From Planctomycetota bacterium (GTDB lineage Bacteria; Planctomycetota; Phycisphaerae; UBA1845): 13,744 bases of DNA. This document shows positions 1 through 7,058 of the stretch, piece after piece; within the stretch, counting starts at the first letter, position 1; each line of letters starts with the position of its first letter. The stretch lies in the NCBI GenBank assembly GCA_022567365.1, contig JADFHG010000023.1, positions 1 through 13,744 on the forward strand, written 5' to 3'. The notes below the pieces were generated by a model. The model ran no database searches, had not been told where the DNA came from, and was given only the letters and a program-made list of their open reading frames with translations. A program made the translations under genes and the position numbers.

Positions 1-611
1 TCACCGCCGTCATCTTCGTCGTCCGAGTCATCGTCGGTGCCATCGTCGTCACCAATGTCGCCGGAATCATCGCCTTCAGTACCGTCGCCGGCGGTCGCGG
101 GGGCCGCCGCTCCCGCACCGTCTTCGGTCACGTCATCATCGTCTTCCGAGTCGCCGTCACCCGCATCGGCATCGTCCGAATCGTCCGCGTCGTCGTCGGC
201 ATCGTCCGAGTCATCGTTACCATCGTCGTCTGACCCGTCTTCGTCCGACTCAGCATCGTCCGAGTCATCGTCACCGTCGGCGTCATTGTCGTCCGAGTCA
301 TCGTCCGAGTCGCCGTCGTCGCCGTCACCCTCGAGCGTCCCATCACCTTCGCCATCCTCGCCGAGCGTGGCATCGTCACCGCCGTCGTCCTCGTCGGACT
401 CAACGTCCGCCATCCTGACTTCGATGCGTTGGATCGTTACGACCGCGCTTTCGATGAACTCGACCGGATATGGCTTGTCCGTCACGAGCAATCGAAGCGA
501 GCCTGTCGCCCCCGACATGTCGTCATCGATCGTCGAATCACATGCTCCGAGCACGACACAACCCGCGACGGTGCAGGCCGCGACCCAACGCAACATACGT
601 GAACTACCCAT
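1..611 (-). CDS. DUF4382-type lipoprotein with long acidic tract (3' end cut off)
   Basis: This is a predicted outer-surface or periplasmic lipoprotein of unknown function. The reading frame runs from ATG at 611 off the left edge, so about 203 residues are visible. The start is supported by a GAGGAGGG ribosome site 8 bases upstream. An alternative in-frame ATG is at 596. The N-terminus has a hydrophobic segment ending in the lipobox LGAC (Cys24). Residues 37-66 carry the pattern LRLLVTDKPYP followed by FIESAVVTIQRIEVR, which resembles the start of the DUF4382 domain found in secreted lipoproteins. From about residue 71 to the edge the protein is almost pure Asp, Ser, Glu and Gly, with repeated DDSDD units, broken by one Ala/Pro-rich patch. 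In DUF4382 proteins a variable loop follows the first strand pair, so the tract may be a loop insert with the rest of the domain beyond the edge. That part is inference. The plus-strand Ser/Pro-rich frame over the same bases is its shadow. Confidence 0.8.
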   Translation of the reverse strand, partial: MGSSRMLRWVAACTVAGCVVLGACDSTIDDDMSGATGSLRLLVTDKPYPVEFIESAVVTIQRIEVRMADVESDEDDGGDDATLGEDGEGDGTLEGDGDDGDSDDDSDDNDADGDDDSDDAESDEDGSDDDGNDDSDDADDDADDSDDADAGDGDSEDDDDVTEDGAGAAAPATAGDGTEGDDSGDIGDDDGTDDDSDDEDDGG

Positions 612-1184
612 AAGATCTGCCCTCCTCGGTTTCCGTGATCAATTTTATTACCGTGCAATTCGGACTACGCCCGCTGGGGTCGGATCGTGTGTGTCCAGAG
701 TGGAAGCCTACGATATACTCGGTGAATCGTCCAAGGGAAAACGCTTGGTGGGAATCGGACCCCAGGGAATCGTGCCTTCCAAGAGGTTCCCAATGTTGGA
801 GGAAACAAGTCCGCGTCAATGACCGGTCTGCCCATCGATCGGACGTGGCGAAAACGGTTTGGGTGGCTCGCGCGTATACCGACATACTCGTCCGCTCGGT
901 TGTTGCTCGCAAACGTCCCAACTGGGCGGATGAAGGGTCCGATTGCCGTGTCGTAAACCAACGCTTATGGACGCTTGACGGCCGCCCCTGAGCCGCGGGC
1001 TTCAGCCCGCGCGATACCACGGACGTGGTGCGACGGTCGATCTTGCACGAACGCCCGCGCGATCCCACGGATTCAGTGCGACGTTCCCGCATGGATGAAC
1101 GATCGCGCAGGCTGAAGCATACGGCTCCGGGAGACACGGACGATCGCGCAGGCCAAAGCATGCGGCTCAGGACCGTGCGACGAT
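612..1184. other. 573-base non-coding spacer with decayed repeats
   Basis: No convincing gene is visible on either strand. Open frames exist, but their composition is Arg/Ser-rich and without recognisable domains. The left end should hold the promoter of the lipoprotein gene. An AT-rich patch at about 643-652 could contribute, but no well-spaced -35/-10 pair was found. The right third (about 992-1171) holds palindrome-derived repeats, which are listed separately. Confidence 0.6.
992..1171. repeat. Cluster of degenerate palindromic repeats
   Basis: A perfect hairpin at 995-1010 (arms GCGGGCT and AGCCCGC, 2-base loop) begins the cluster. The bases that follow, 1005-1035, recur at 1053-1083 with a few changes (shared core GCCCGCGCGAT, CCACGGA, GTGCGACG), a spacing of 48 bases. 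Two further related copies begin at 1100 and 1141 (shared core CGATCGCGCAGG, then AAGCAT, CGGCTC). The pattern looks like a decayed family of extragenic palindromes rather than a coding or CRISPR structure. The four units are too irregular for an array. Confidence 0.6.
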
Positions 1185-2306
1185 TCAATTCCTGTTCACT
1201 ACCTTCATCCAAGGCCTTTTCATTGCGTCGCACACGCGCTTCGGGAACCGGCTCTTGGTCACTTCGATTGCCTCCGCAGCGCTCTCTGCCAAGGCGAGCG
1301 CACGGATGTAGTCCTGAAGATGGGACCGCCCGTCTCTGTCACCCAGCAAGTATAGGGTGAGTGTGTAGGCCTCCGCATACGCGAGTGATCGTCGCGTGAA
1401 GGATTCACCCGCCACGAGCGATTGATTGTAGAACGCCTCGCGTGACATGAGCACGAGCTGATCGAGCGGCAGCAGTTTCCGCGATGATTCCGCGTCGCGT
1501 ACGATCCGGAAGAACCCTTGAAGGGGTTCGTTGAAGACGAGCCCTTTGCCGGTCGGACGTGCCGTTCCGTAGTAGGTTGCCAGACCTTCGTTGAGCCAGA
1601 TCGGCGCGAACGGCACGTGCTTTCGCAAGAACTGATGAAACGCCTCGTGGAAGAGCACGCCGGACGTCTCGCCCGGTCCGTCGGCGTCACTGATGAGAAG
1701 AAGATCGACCGACGGCACAAACATTCCGCTTGTATGTTCCGAAAAGCGACCGAAGTATGCGGCACCGAATTCGTCATATTCAGCCTTACGGGCGAATATC
1801 ACGACGCGAAACCGGCCTTCATCGCCGTTGGTAGTTTTCTTCGCGGCACCGCGATTGCCTCGATCTTTCGAGCCTCCGCGCGGGGACCGTCCCGATCGCG
1901 AGCGATCGTTGCCGCGTCGCCCACTCCGCTTGTTTTGGCGCTGTTCCGTTCCGTTGCGATTGCCGTCCAACAATTCCGCGAAACCGCGGGCGTATTCCTC
2001 GTAAATATATTCCAGCAAGCGGCCATAGTCCGCCAACCGGGCATCCGAGACCGTTCCGCTAATCGCGTAGTGTTCGGTCCGGTGACGAATCGCAAGCCTC
2101 TCCACGTCGTCTCGAATGCTGCGCGTCTGCGGTTCACCCGAAGCCTGGGCGCACGACCACATACCCACGAAGATCGGCACCGCCCGCGCCGCCGCCGGAT
2201 GCACCCGCCACAGCCGCGCGGCGCGCGCGCAAGCGCGAGGGCCCGACTGGTCTCGCGCCGTCACGGGTGAGTCCGCAACGCACGCCGATCGTATTGCCGA
2301 TGACAT
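1185..2306 (-). CDS. Secreted HExxH zinc metallopeptidase, DUF1570-like
   Basis: This is a predicted extracytoplasmic zinc peptidase of the gluzincin type. With the ATG at 2306, preceded by GGAG 5 bases upstream, it has 373 residues. A TTG 30 bases further out is open but has no ribosome site. A hydrophobic stretch near residues 41-56 (AVPIFVGMW), followed by small residues, suggests an export signal, although its basic N-terminal region is unusually long. The catalytic motif HEAFH lies at residues 220-224, and the third zinc ligand is Glu240 in WLNEGLATYY. Spacing and sequence match DUF1570 and related peptidases common in planctomycetes. Residues about 113-163 form an Arg/Gly/Ser/Asn-rich low-complexity insert between the N-terminal helical part and the catalytic domain. 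The gene lies 156 bases downstream of the exosortase pair on the same strand, so it could be co-expressed. Its substrate is unknown. Confidence 0.8.
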   Translation of the reverse strand: MSSAIRSACVADSPVTARDQSGPRACARAARLWRVHPAAARAVPIFVGMWSCAQASGEPQTRSIRDDVERLAIRHRTEHYAISGTVSDARLADYGRLLEYIYEEYARGFAELLDGNRNGTEQRQNKRSGRRGNDRSRSGRSPRGGSKDRGNRGAAKKTTNGDEGRFRVVIFARKAEYDEFGAAYFGRFSEHTSGMFVPSVDLLLISDADGPGETSGVLFHEAFHQFLRKHVPFAPIWLNEGLATYYGTARPTGKGLVFNEPLQGFFRIVRDAESSRKLLPLDQLVLMSREAFYNQSLVAGESFTRRSLAYAEAYTLTLYLLGDRDGRSHLQDYIRALALAESAAEAIEVTKSRFPKRVCDAMKRPWMKVVNRN

Positions 2307-2423
2307 GTCATCTCCAAATCCGCGCTCGTTCCTCAACCATTGACGGCACCCCTATGCGGTGGCACGGAGTCTTTTCGAGCGCCGTGTTCCCCGATGACGC
2401 GGCCTCCTGCGCGCCGCTCGGTA

Positions 2424-2451
2424 CTGATAGCTGATAGCCCGCAGCTATCAA
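2424..2451 (-). promoter_or_regulatory. Hairpin 3' of exosortase pair, overlapping a weak promoter-like match
   Basis: The arms TGATAGCT (2425-2432) and AGCTATCA (2443-2450) form a perfect 8-bp stem with a 10-base loop. It starts 12 bases after the stop codon of the exosortase partner gene and could protect or end that transcript. No T-run follows, so it is not a classical terminator. On the minus strand the same bases contain TTGATA (2446-2451), a 16-base spacer and TATCAG (2424-2429), a plausible but weak promoter for the peptidase gene about 115 bases downstream. The two readings are not exclusive. Confidence 0.35.
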
Positions 2452-2462
2452 CCGTCAGCCTC

Positions 2463-3080
2463 CTATGTGCCGCCCGGCTGATGCCGGTTCGGACTGCGCA
2501 TGAACCGTGCCCAATCATCACGCCGCAGCGTGACCAGGCCCCAAATCACGATCGGTATCAGAAAAGAGCTTGCCGGCGATTGCATGGCAAGACCGTACGC
2601 CGCGTGCGTTGCACGGATCCAAAACGCGCTCAGGTTCTCGAAGTAGGGGGGCGACGTCACCAGCGCCTCGAGGATCGCGATGCCGAGTCTCGCGGCGATC
2701 AACAAATGCATGCAACCCATACCCAGGATGATCGCCCATCCTCGGCGGTTCCACCCGACGGGCGTCGCCAACGTCAGGGAAAGCAGCAACGCCGTCGGCA
2801 GATATCCGTCTAGGCGCGTATTGATCGGCAACCGACGGACGCGATAGGTCGCCGTTTCGCGGGCGGCGAGTTCGATGTCTTGGCCTTGCGCCGTCGTGCC
2901 GCGCTTCGGGCGGCGAAAACGGATCTCGAGTTCGCCGCCCCGCGAGCCCAACGTCGCGTTGGCGGCCCCCATGTACATTGAACCGTAGATGTCCCGCACG
3001 CCCGGCCACGGTACGATGAGCAGCCCATAGGTCACGGCGACGAGGACGAGGAACCGCCATAGTCCGTCACGCCGCGGCAT
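2463..3080 (-). CDS. Exosortase-associated membrane protein
   Basis: This 205-residue integral membrane protein overlaps the 3' end of the exosortase gene by 14 bases, so the two are probably translationally coupled. Hydrophobic segments are at about 8-25, 93-108, 113-135 and 172-186. The segment between the first and second (about 26-92) is soluble, charged and probably on the outer face. It contains a GGELEIRFRRPKRG patch, and a possible Tyr/Arg-rich strand precedes the second helix. No catalytic motif was recognised. Small multi-pass partners adjacent to short exosortases, such as XrtH-associated proteins, are known. The assignment here rests mainly on position, size and topology. It is likely to assist or regulate the sortase-like enzyme, but its activity is unknown. 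Confidence 0.65.
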   Translation of the reverse strand: MPRRDGLWRFLVLVAVTYGLLIVPWPGVRDIYGSMYMGAANATLGSRGGELEIRFRRPKRGTTAQGQDIELAARETATYRVRRLPINTRLDGYLPTALLLSLTLATPVGWNRRGWAIILGMGCMHLLIAARLGIAILEALVTSPPYFENLSAFWIRATHAAYGLAMQSPASSFLIPIVIWGLVTLRRDDWARFMRSPNRHQPGGT

Positions 3081-3765
3081 CGGTCTTCTCTACGACGGGG
3101 GGAAGTGCCATCGTATGACGCACCCAGATCAACCAGAACGCGAGCGGCAACAGAATAAACAACGCCTGCCACACGTCGACGTGCATCATGTTGAAATGGC
3201 TGGGATAGTATACACCCACGTAATACAGCGTGACGATTCGAACGAGGTTGATGACGAGAAGCAGCGCCGTGCCTGACGCGACGACAAATACCCTCCGGCC
3301 GAGCGGGACGCGCAGGGGAGACGCGATGACCGCGGAGGCGAAGTACGACGATGCTTGCAGCCCGTCGCACCCGCGTCGGATTTCGAGCGAGAACTTGGGC
3401 GAGAAAAGGGACGTGCCCACCGAGCGGGTCGCCTCGCCGAAGGTCGCGAGAATCCACGCCGACGCCCGAGCGTTGAGGGCCAGGTATTTCTCGAAGAACG
3501 AAGATGGGCTGATCCAAAAGTAAAAGACGAGCTGAAACGCCCCGACCAGCACCACGAACACGAGCACGAACCGCAGCACCGGACGCTTTCCGGCAAGCCA
3601 GGATTCCTTCGGTTTGCCGTGTTCAGCCGCGCCGCTCTTGGCCGCGCCGCCCTCCGCCGATCCCCGCGATCCGTCGGGAGCGCCTGCGTTCGCGCGATCA
3701 AGACCCGCGCGATCTCGACCGTCGCGCGGCCGGCGTTTGCGATGGGGCTGCTTCGAACGCGTCAT
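3067..3765 (-). CDS. Exosortase/archaeosortase family transpeptidase, XrtH-like
   Basis: This is a multi-pass membrane cysteine transpeptidase that is expected to cleave C-terminal sorting tails (PEP-CTERM-like or IPTLxxWG-like) of exported proteins. The three family catalytic residues are present: Cys133 in RRGCDGLQ, Arg176 in NLVRIVTLYYVG and His195 in HVDVWQALFIL. Membrane segments lie at about 62-84, 137-157, 160-182 and 197-217. The compact length and the order of motifs most resemble the short exosortase H group. The first 60 residues are a basic, Gly/Ala-rich cytoplasmic-type extension not expected in short exosortases. The only ATG is at 3765, with a weak ribosome site (AAAGAG), while GTG codons near residue 63 could be an alternative start. 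No protein with a recognisable sorting tail is visible in this window, so its substrates must be elsewhere. Confidence 0.88.
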   Translation of the reverse strand: MTRSKQPHRKRRPRDGRDRAGLDRANAGAPDGSRGSAEGGAAKSGAAEHGKPKESWLAGKRPVLRFVLVFVVLVGAFQLVFYFWISPSSFFEKYLALNARASAWILATFGEATRSVGTSLFSPKFSLEIRRGCDGLQASSYFASAVIASPLRVPLGRRVFVVASGTALLLVINLVRIVTLYYVGVYYPSHFNMMHVDVWQALFILLPLAFWLIWVRHTMALPPVVEKTDAAA

Positions 3766-4099
3766 AGCTCTTTAGTGGTCTCGCCCGCAATCCGTCTTGA
3801 ACGGCGAACCGGGTTCCGCTCGGGATCGATACGCCACGAGACCGCACCAACGTGCTGCGGCGCGGTGTGCGGGTGCGTCCTCGTGTTCATCATCCACCAA
3901 ATGTGCCAAACCGGTGCGGAGCTTCCACGGCTCACGGGTACACGCGTGCATCGCCGGTTCATGGGGATCGCGCCCGCCGCTTACATTCGACCACGATACC
4001 ATATGGCAAGACTCGATCAAACGGGTACCGACAGAGTCGCCCGCGGAATGGTGCGGAGGGCATTGCGACCAGGCTCCGTTTCGGGTACTCCGTCACGTC
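3766..4099. other. Divergent spacer between exosortase and zinc-ribbon genes
   Basis: This 334-base region should contain promoters for both flanking genes, but no strong -35/-10 pair was seen. On the minus strand a 66-codon frame (3762-3962) ends in an ATGA overlap with the exosortase start, the arrangement expected for a coupled upstream gene. Its predicted peptide has no recognised domain, another minus frame (3772-4020) is equally open, and its codon-position bias is only mild, so it is not called as a gene. The plus frame leading into the zinc-ribbon gene is also open but has no family resemblance. Confidence 0.4.
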
Positions 4100-5032
4100 A
4101 TGCTCGTTACTTGTCCCGCATGTCGTCATGCGATTGAGGCTCCCGAAGGCGAGCCTGTGAAGTGTCCGAATTGCGGAGACGCGGTAGCGGCTCAGGATGT
4201 CCGCGTTCCGGTCTCGGCATCGGGGGTTCCGGCGGGGCCGCGATTACCCGCAACCCCGCCCGACCGACCCGGTCTCGTCGGCGACGCACCGCGGGAAACG
4301 ACCGCCTCCGGTGATACGCCGGACGAGGCCGAGGCGGGAATTGCGCGCGGCGTCTTGTCCAATGCCAACCGCGGGCATCCGCCGGAACCGGTGACACGAC
4401 CCGCGTCCATCGTCGCCCTTGTTTGTGGGTTGCTGTTTTTCATACCGATCGCCACGCAGGTCGCCGCGCTGGGGTTTGGGTTGGTCGCGGTGCTGCGGCG
4501 CCGACGGAAACGCGAACGGGTCGCCGCGGCTTGGGTGGGCATCGTGGTGGCCGCGCTCGCACTGTGCGGGTGGATCTTCCTTTTTCAGACGGCGTTCAAT
4601 CAGGCAGCGGGGCCACGATGGATGTGGACGCCGCCGCCGATGAGCCCTATCCCCGCCGACGCCGCAAACCGACCGGCGGTTCTGCGAGACCAAATGGAAC
4701 GGGTGTTTATCGCGGCGAAGGCCTATCGACGTGACTACGCGGAATGGCCGCCGGATGTCGCATCCCTCGTGGGGCGATCGCTTCCAAACGCCTTCGATTT
4801 CGCCGACGAGCTGCGCTATCGTCCGGTACCGGAAGAGCTGGCCTCTTCGTTTTCCTGGGCGCTGATCGTCTCCGCCCCGCTCGAGTTCGATCTTAACGGT
4901 GCGCAGCTCCGATCGCCGCGCCGTTTGGTGTTGTGGCTTGATGGCGAAATCGAGCAGCTCGAGGAAGACGAATTCGACGAACGCGTGCCCGTTCCGCAGT
5001 CCGGCGAGGAATCGACGGAGGTGAACCCATGA
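4100..5032 (+). CDS. Zinc-ribbon/DUF4190 membrane protein with pseudopilin-like C-terminal domain
   Basis: This 310-residue membrane protein is of unknown role. The ATG at 4100 places a zinc ribbon at the very N-terminus (Cys5, Cys8, Cys22, Cys25: CPAC and CPNC). The open frame extends 101 codons further upstream without any family resemblance, so this start is preferred, although no clear ribosome site precedes it. A Pro-rich linker follows. Two membrane helices at about 103-131 and 142-162, separated by an RRRRKRER loop, match DUF4190-type small hydrophobic domains. The outer C-terminal part (about 195-290) has a helix then the pattern YRRDYAEWPPDVASLV and a strand-rich end. This recalls the helix-loop region of planctomycete pseudopilin-like proteins, a tentative match. 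It converges on pilT with only 30 bases between the two stop codons. A sensory or scaffold role is possible but not shown. Confidence 0.72.
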   Translation: MLVTCPACRHAIEAPEGEPVKCPNCGDAVAAQDVRVPVSASGVPAGPRLPATPPDRPGLVGDAPRETTASGDTPDEAEAGIARGVLSNANRGHPPEPVTRPASIVALVCGLLFFIPIATQVAALGFGLVAVLRRRRKRERVAAAWVGIVVAALALCGWIFLFQTAFNQAAGPRWMWTPPPMSPIPADAANRPAVLRDQMERVFIAAKAYRRDYAEWPPDVASLVGRSLPNAFDFADELRYRPVPEELASSFSWALIVSAPLEFDLNGAQLRSPRRLVLWLDGEIEQLEEDEFDERVPVPQSGEESTEVNP

Positions 5033-5062
5033 CGTGGCTCGGCGGACAAAACGGCGCGCGGT

Positions 5063-6196
5063 CTACCTGCCGCGGACGCGACCGACGAGGCTCTGGGTGG
5101 CCGTCTTGATCCCCTTTACGGCGGATTTCAGCGCTTCGCGACTTGGTGCATAGTCCATCGCGGTGTCGAAGTGCACAAGCTCCTTCTCGACCATTTCCGT
5201 GAGTGAGACGGTGAAGCTTCGCATGCCCTCTTCCTCGCACTGTGCGATGATCGCGGGGAGATCCTGGTCCTCTTCGTGGAGAATCTTGTCTTTGACGACC
5301 GAGTTGCACAGAAGAACCTCGGTCGCCGGGTAGCGCGAGCCGGGCTCGATGCCGGGAAGCAGTCGCTGGCACATGATGGCTTTGAGGCTGTTCGCCAGCG
5401 ACGATCGAATGAATGCGTGGTCCTCGCGGGGAAAGAACTCGAGGATGCGGGCAAAGCTCTGCGCGACGTCGCTGACGTGAAGCGAACCGAGGACAAGATG
5501 GCCGGTCTCCGCCGATTGAATGGCGGCGAGCATCGTGTCCCGGTCCCGCATCTCGCCGATGAAGATGGCGTCCGGATCCTGGCGGACGATGTAGCGCAGG
5601 GCCTCCGCGTAGTTGGGGATGTCGATACCGATCTCGCGCTGCGAGACGATCGACTTGACCGGACTGAAGACGTATTCAATCGGATCCTCGATGGTAATGA
5701 TGTGCATCGACCGGGTTTCGTTGATGTGCTGGAGCATCGCCGCCAACGTGCTGCTCTTGCCGCACCCGGTGACACCGCTGACGAGAATCAACCCCTCCAT
5801 TGTTTCTTTTGCGATCCGTTCATACACGGGCGGCAGCGTCAATTCCGTGAACGAGGGGATCTTGCTCTGCACGCGCCTGATCGCCGAGTGCATGTTGCCC
5901 ATCGAGCGGAACACATTGATCCGGTAGCGATCCCCCGACGAGCCCACCGCGGAAAAATCCAGGTCGCCGCGCTCGTCGTATTCGTGACGTCGGCTTGGCG
6001 GGACGAGATCCTCGAGCATCTTCTCGATGTACTCGCTGTCGGGAATGGGCGGCATGTCGATCTTGCGAAGGTGTCCGCCCACGCGATAGTAGGGGGGATA
6101 GCCGACCTTGAGGTGCAGGTCGGAGGCCTCGAGCTGCGTCATGGCCGCCAGCAGTTTTACGCACGCCTGGCCGGGCGGCATTAGTTCGTCTGACAT
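5063..6196 (-). CDS. pilT: PilT-type twitching-motility/secretion ATPase
   Basis: This is a hexameric cytoplasmic ATPase of the type II/IV secretion family, normally powering retraction of type IV pili. The 377-residue length is typical of PilT/PilU. Visible motifs are Walker A GVTGCGKSS (about 141-149), the Asp box ITIEDPIEYV (about 167-176), Walker B AIFIGEMRD (about 210-218) and the His box TGHLVLGSLH (about 231-240). The ATG at 6196 is chosen because GGGAG lies 7 bases upstream. An in-frame GTG at 6217 lies upstream of that site. The usual C-terminal retraction motif (AIRNLIRE) is not conserved here. The corresponding stretch reads AIIAQCEEEGMRSFTVSL, so it may be a PilU-like or divergent paralogue. 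It follows a coiled-coil membrane protein gene by 39 bases and shares its promoter. No other pilus gene is in the window. Confidence 0.93.
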   Translation of the reverse strand: MSDELMPPGQACVKLLAAMTQLEASDLHLKVGYPPYYRVGGHLRKIDMPPIPDSEYIEKMLEDLVPPSRRHEYDERGDLDFSAVGSSGDRYRINVFRSMGNMHSAIRRVQSKIPSFTELTLPPVYERIAKETMEGLILVSGVTGCGKSSTLAAMLQHINETRSMHIITIEDPIEYVFSPVKSIVSQREIGIDIPNYAEALRYIVRQDPDAIFIGEMRDRDTMLAAIQSAETGHLVLGSLHVSDVAQSFARILEFFPREDHAFIRSSLANSLKAIMCQRLLPGIEPGSRYPATEVLLCNSVVKDKILHEEDQDLPAIIAQCEEEGMRSFTVSLTEMVEKELVHFDTAMDYAPSREALKSAVKGIKTATQSLVGRVRGR

Positions 6197-6235
6197 TTTA
6201 TCGCTCCCACCCCGCACATTGCCAACGCTCGGTCA

Positions 6236-6997
6236 TCAACTGACCACGATGAGCACCACCACGATCATCGCAACCGCGAGACCGAACGTCGCCGACGCGA
6301 GGATGGTCAATTTCCTCGTTTGCGATTCCAGCCGCGCCGCCCGCAGGTCATGACGCTTCGCGTCGTCGCGCTGCGCGTCGCGGATGGTGTTTGCCGAGCC
6401 TACCACGGATTCACCCAATAGGTCCACCGAACCTCGAAAGGTCTCGAGTGTCGCGGCGAGGCGCTCGGTCGTGGCGGCCGTATCGTCGAGGCGATGGTTG
6501 ACCGCCGCGGTGGCCTCGCGCTGCGCGTCCGCGATCTTCGGCCATTGCACCAAGTTGTCCTCGAGGCAGCGAACACGCGCGTCGCCGGCCCGGATGAGAT
6601 CCCGGATCGCGACGAGCGTTTCGCCCTGCGTCGTCGTCACATCCGTCAGCGGTCCGAGCACGGTCGCAAGCCTATCCAGCGCCTCCGCGGTCGCCTCGGA
6701 ACGCCGATCTTGTCGCTCCAAATGGTCCTCGATGGACGCGACGAGGCCGGTGACCTTGGCAAACGCCTCCTGCAATCGATCCAGAGTCGCCTCGCGACTC
6801 GTCAGGAGCGTCGTTGTCTGTGAAAGGGCTGCCCCGACGGTGCTGAAGGCGTCCTCTCCGCCACTGCCCGGCGAATCCGTCCACGCACCGCCGCGCCGCC
6901 GGGTAAGGGCGACATCAGCAGCCCCGCGCCGACCACCACGTTGCTCCGCGTTGTGAAACCACGTCCCCACGCGCGACCAGAACCCCTGTGCCTGCAT
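6236..6997 (-). CDS. Tail-anchored coiled-coil protein, first gene of the pilT operon
   Basis: I do not recognise this 253-residue protein as a named family. A short N-terminal amphipathic stretch (FWSRVGTWFHNAEQ) and a Gly/Arg-rich linker come first. Residues about 55-228 are almost continuously helical with heptad-like spacing, ending in charged repeats. A single hydrophobic helix at about 230-252 forms the C-terminus, so the protein is probably anchored in the inner membrane by its tail with the coiled coil in the cytoplasm. The start at 6997 has an excellent ribosome site (AGGAGG, 6-base spacing), and an in-frame stop lies shortly upstream. It precedes pilT by 39 bases on the same strand and lies downstream of the promoter at 7081-7109, so the two are likely one transcript. 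It may position or regulate the ATPase. That is inferred from context only. Confidence 0.8.
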   Translation of the reverse strand: MQAQGFWSRVGTWFHNAEQRGGRRGAADVALTRRRGGAWTDSPGSGGEDAFSTVGAALSQTTTLLTSREATLDRLQEAFAKVTGLVASIEDHLERQDRRSEATAEALDRLATVLGPLTDVTTTQGETLVAIRDLIRAGDARVRCLEDNLVQWPKIADAQREATAAVNHRLDDTAATTERLAATLETFRGSVDLLGESVVGSANTIRDAQRDDAKRHDLRAARLESQTRKLTILASATFGLAVAMIVVVLIVVS

Positions 6998-7058
6998 AAG
7001 GTGCCTCCTGCACGTACGTCCTCAACGGGCGGTCCGCACGTCCCCGCGCGATCGCCAT
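6915..7058 (-). CDS. Possible 47-codon leader ORF before the coiled-coil gene
   Basis: On the minus strand, ATG at 7058 is preceded by AAGGAGG with 5-base spacing, one of the best ribosome sites in the window. The frame runs 47 codons and stops at 6915, inside the coiled-coil gene, overlapping its first 83 bases in another frame. The predicted peptide is Arg/Gly-rich in its middle and resembles no known domain. It sits just after the predicted promoter, as leader peptides do. It may be a translated leader affecting initiation of the downstream gene, or chance. Confidence 0.25.
   Translation of the reverse strand: MAIARGRADRPLRTYVQEAPYAGTGVLVARGDVVSQRGATWWSARGC

Noticed and set aside
37..822. 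Plus-strand Ser/Pro-rich 261-codon frame
   Set aside because: It is the antisense shadow of the acidic tract. The minus strand has a ribosome site, lipobox and DUF4382-like start, and the plus frame has none of these.
635..991. Plus-strand 118-codon frame in the spacer
   Set aside because: No domain, no ribosome site and unbiased composition; several other frames are equally open there.
992..1171. Possible CRISPR array
   Set aside because: Units are diverged, spacings are unequal and the units themselves are palindrome remnants without conserved repeat/unique spacer alternation.
4063..4091. Promoter-like TTGCGA / TACTCC pair before the zinc-ribbon gene
   Set aside because: Spacing is 17, but the -10 matches the consensus at only 2 of 6 positions.
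3797..4099. N-terminal 101-codon extension of the zinc-ribbon protein
   Set aside because: Composition and Cys/Ser/Arg-rich sequence resemble non-coding DNA, and the zinc ribbon normally sits at the very N-terminus.
5276..6184. 302-codon plus-strand frame antisense to pilT
   Set aside because: The minus strand carries all PilT ATPase motifs; the plus frame has none.
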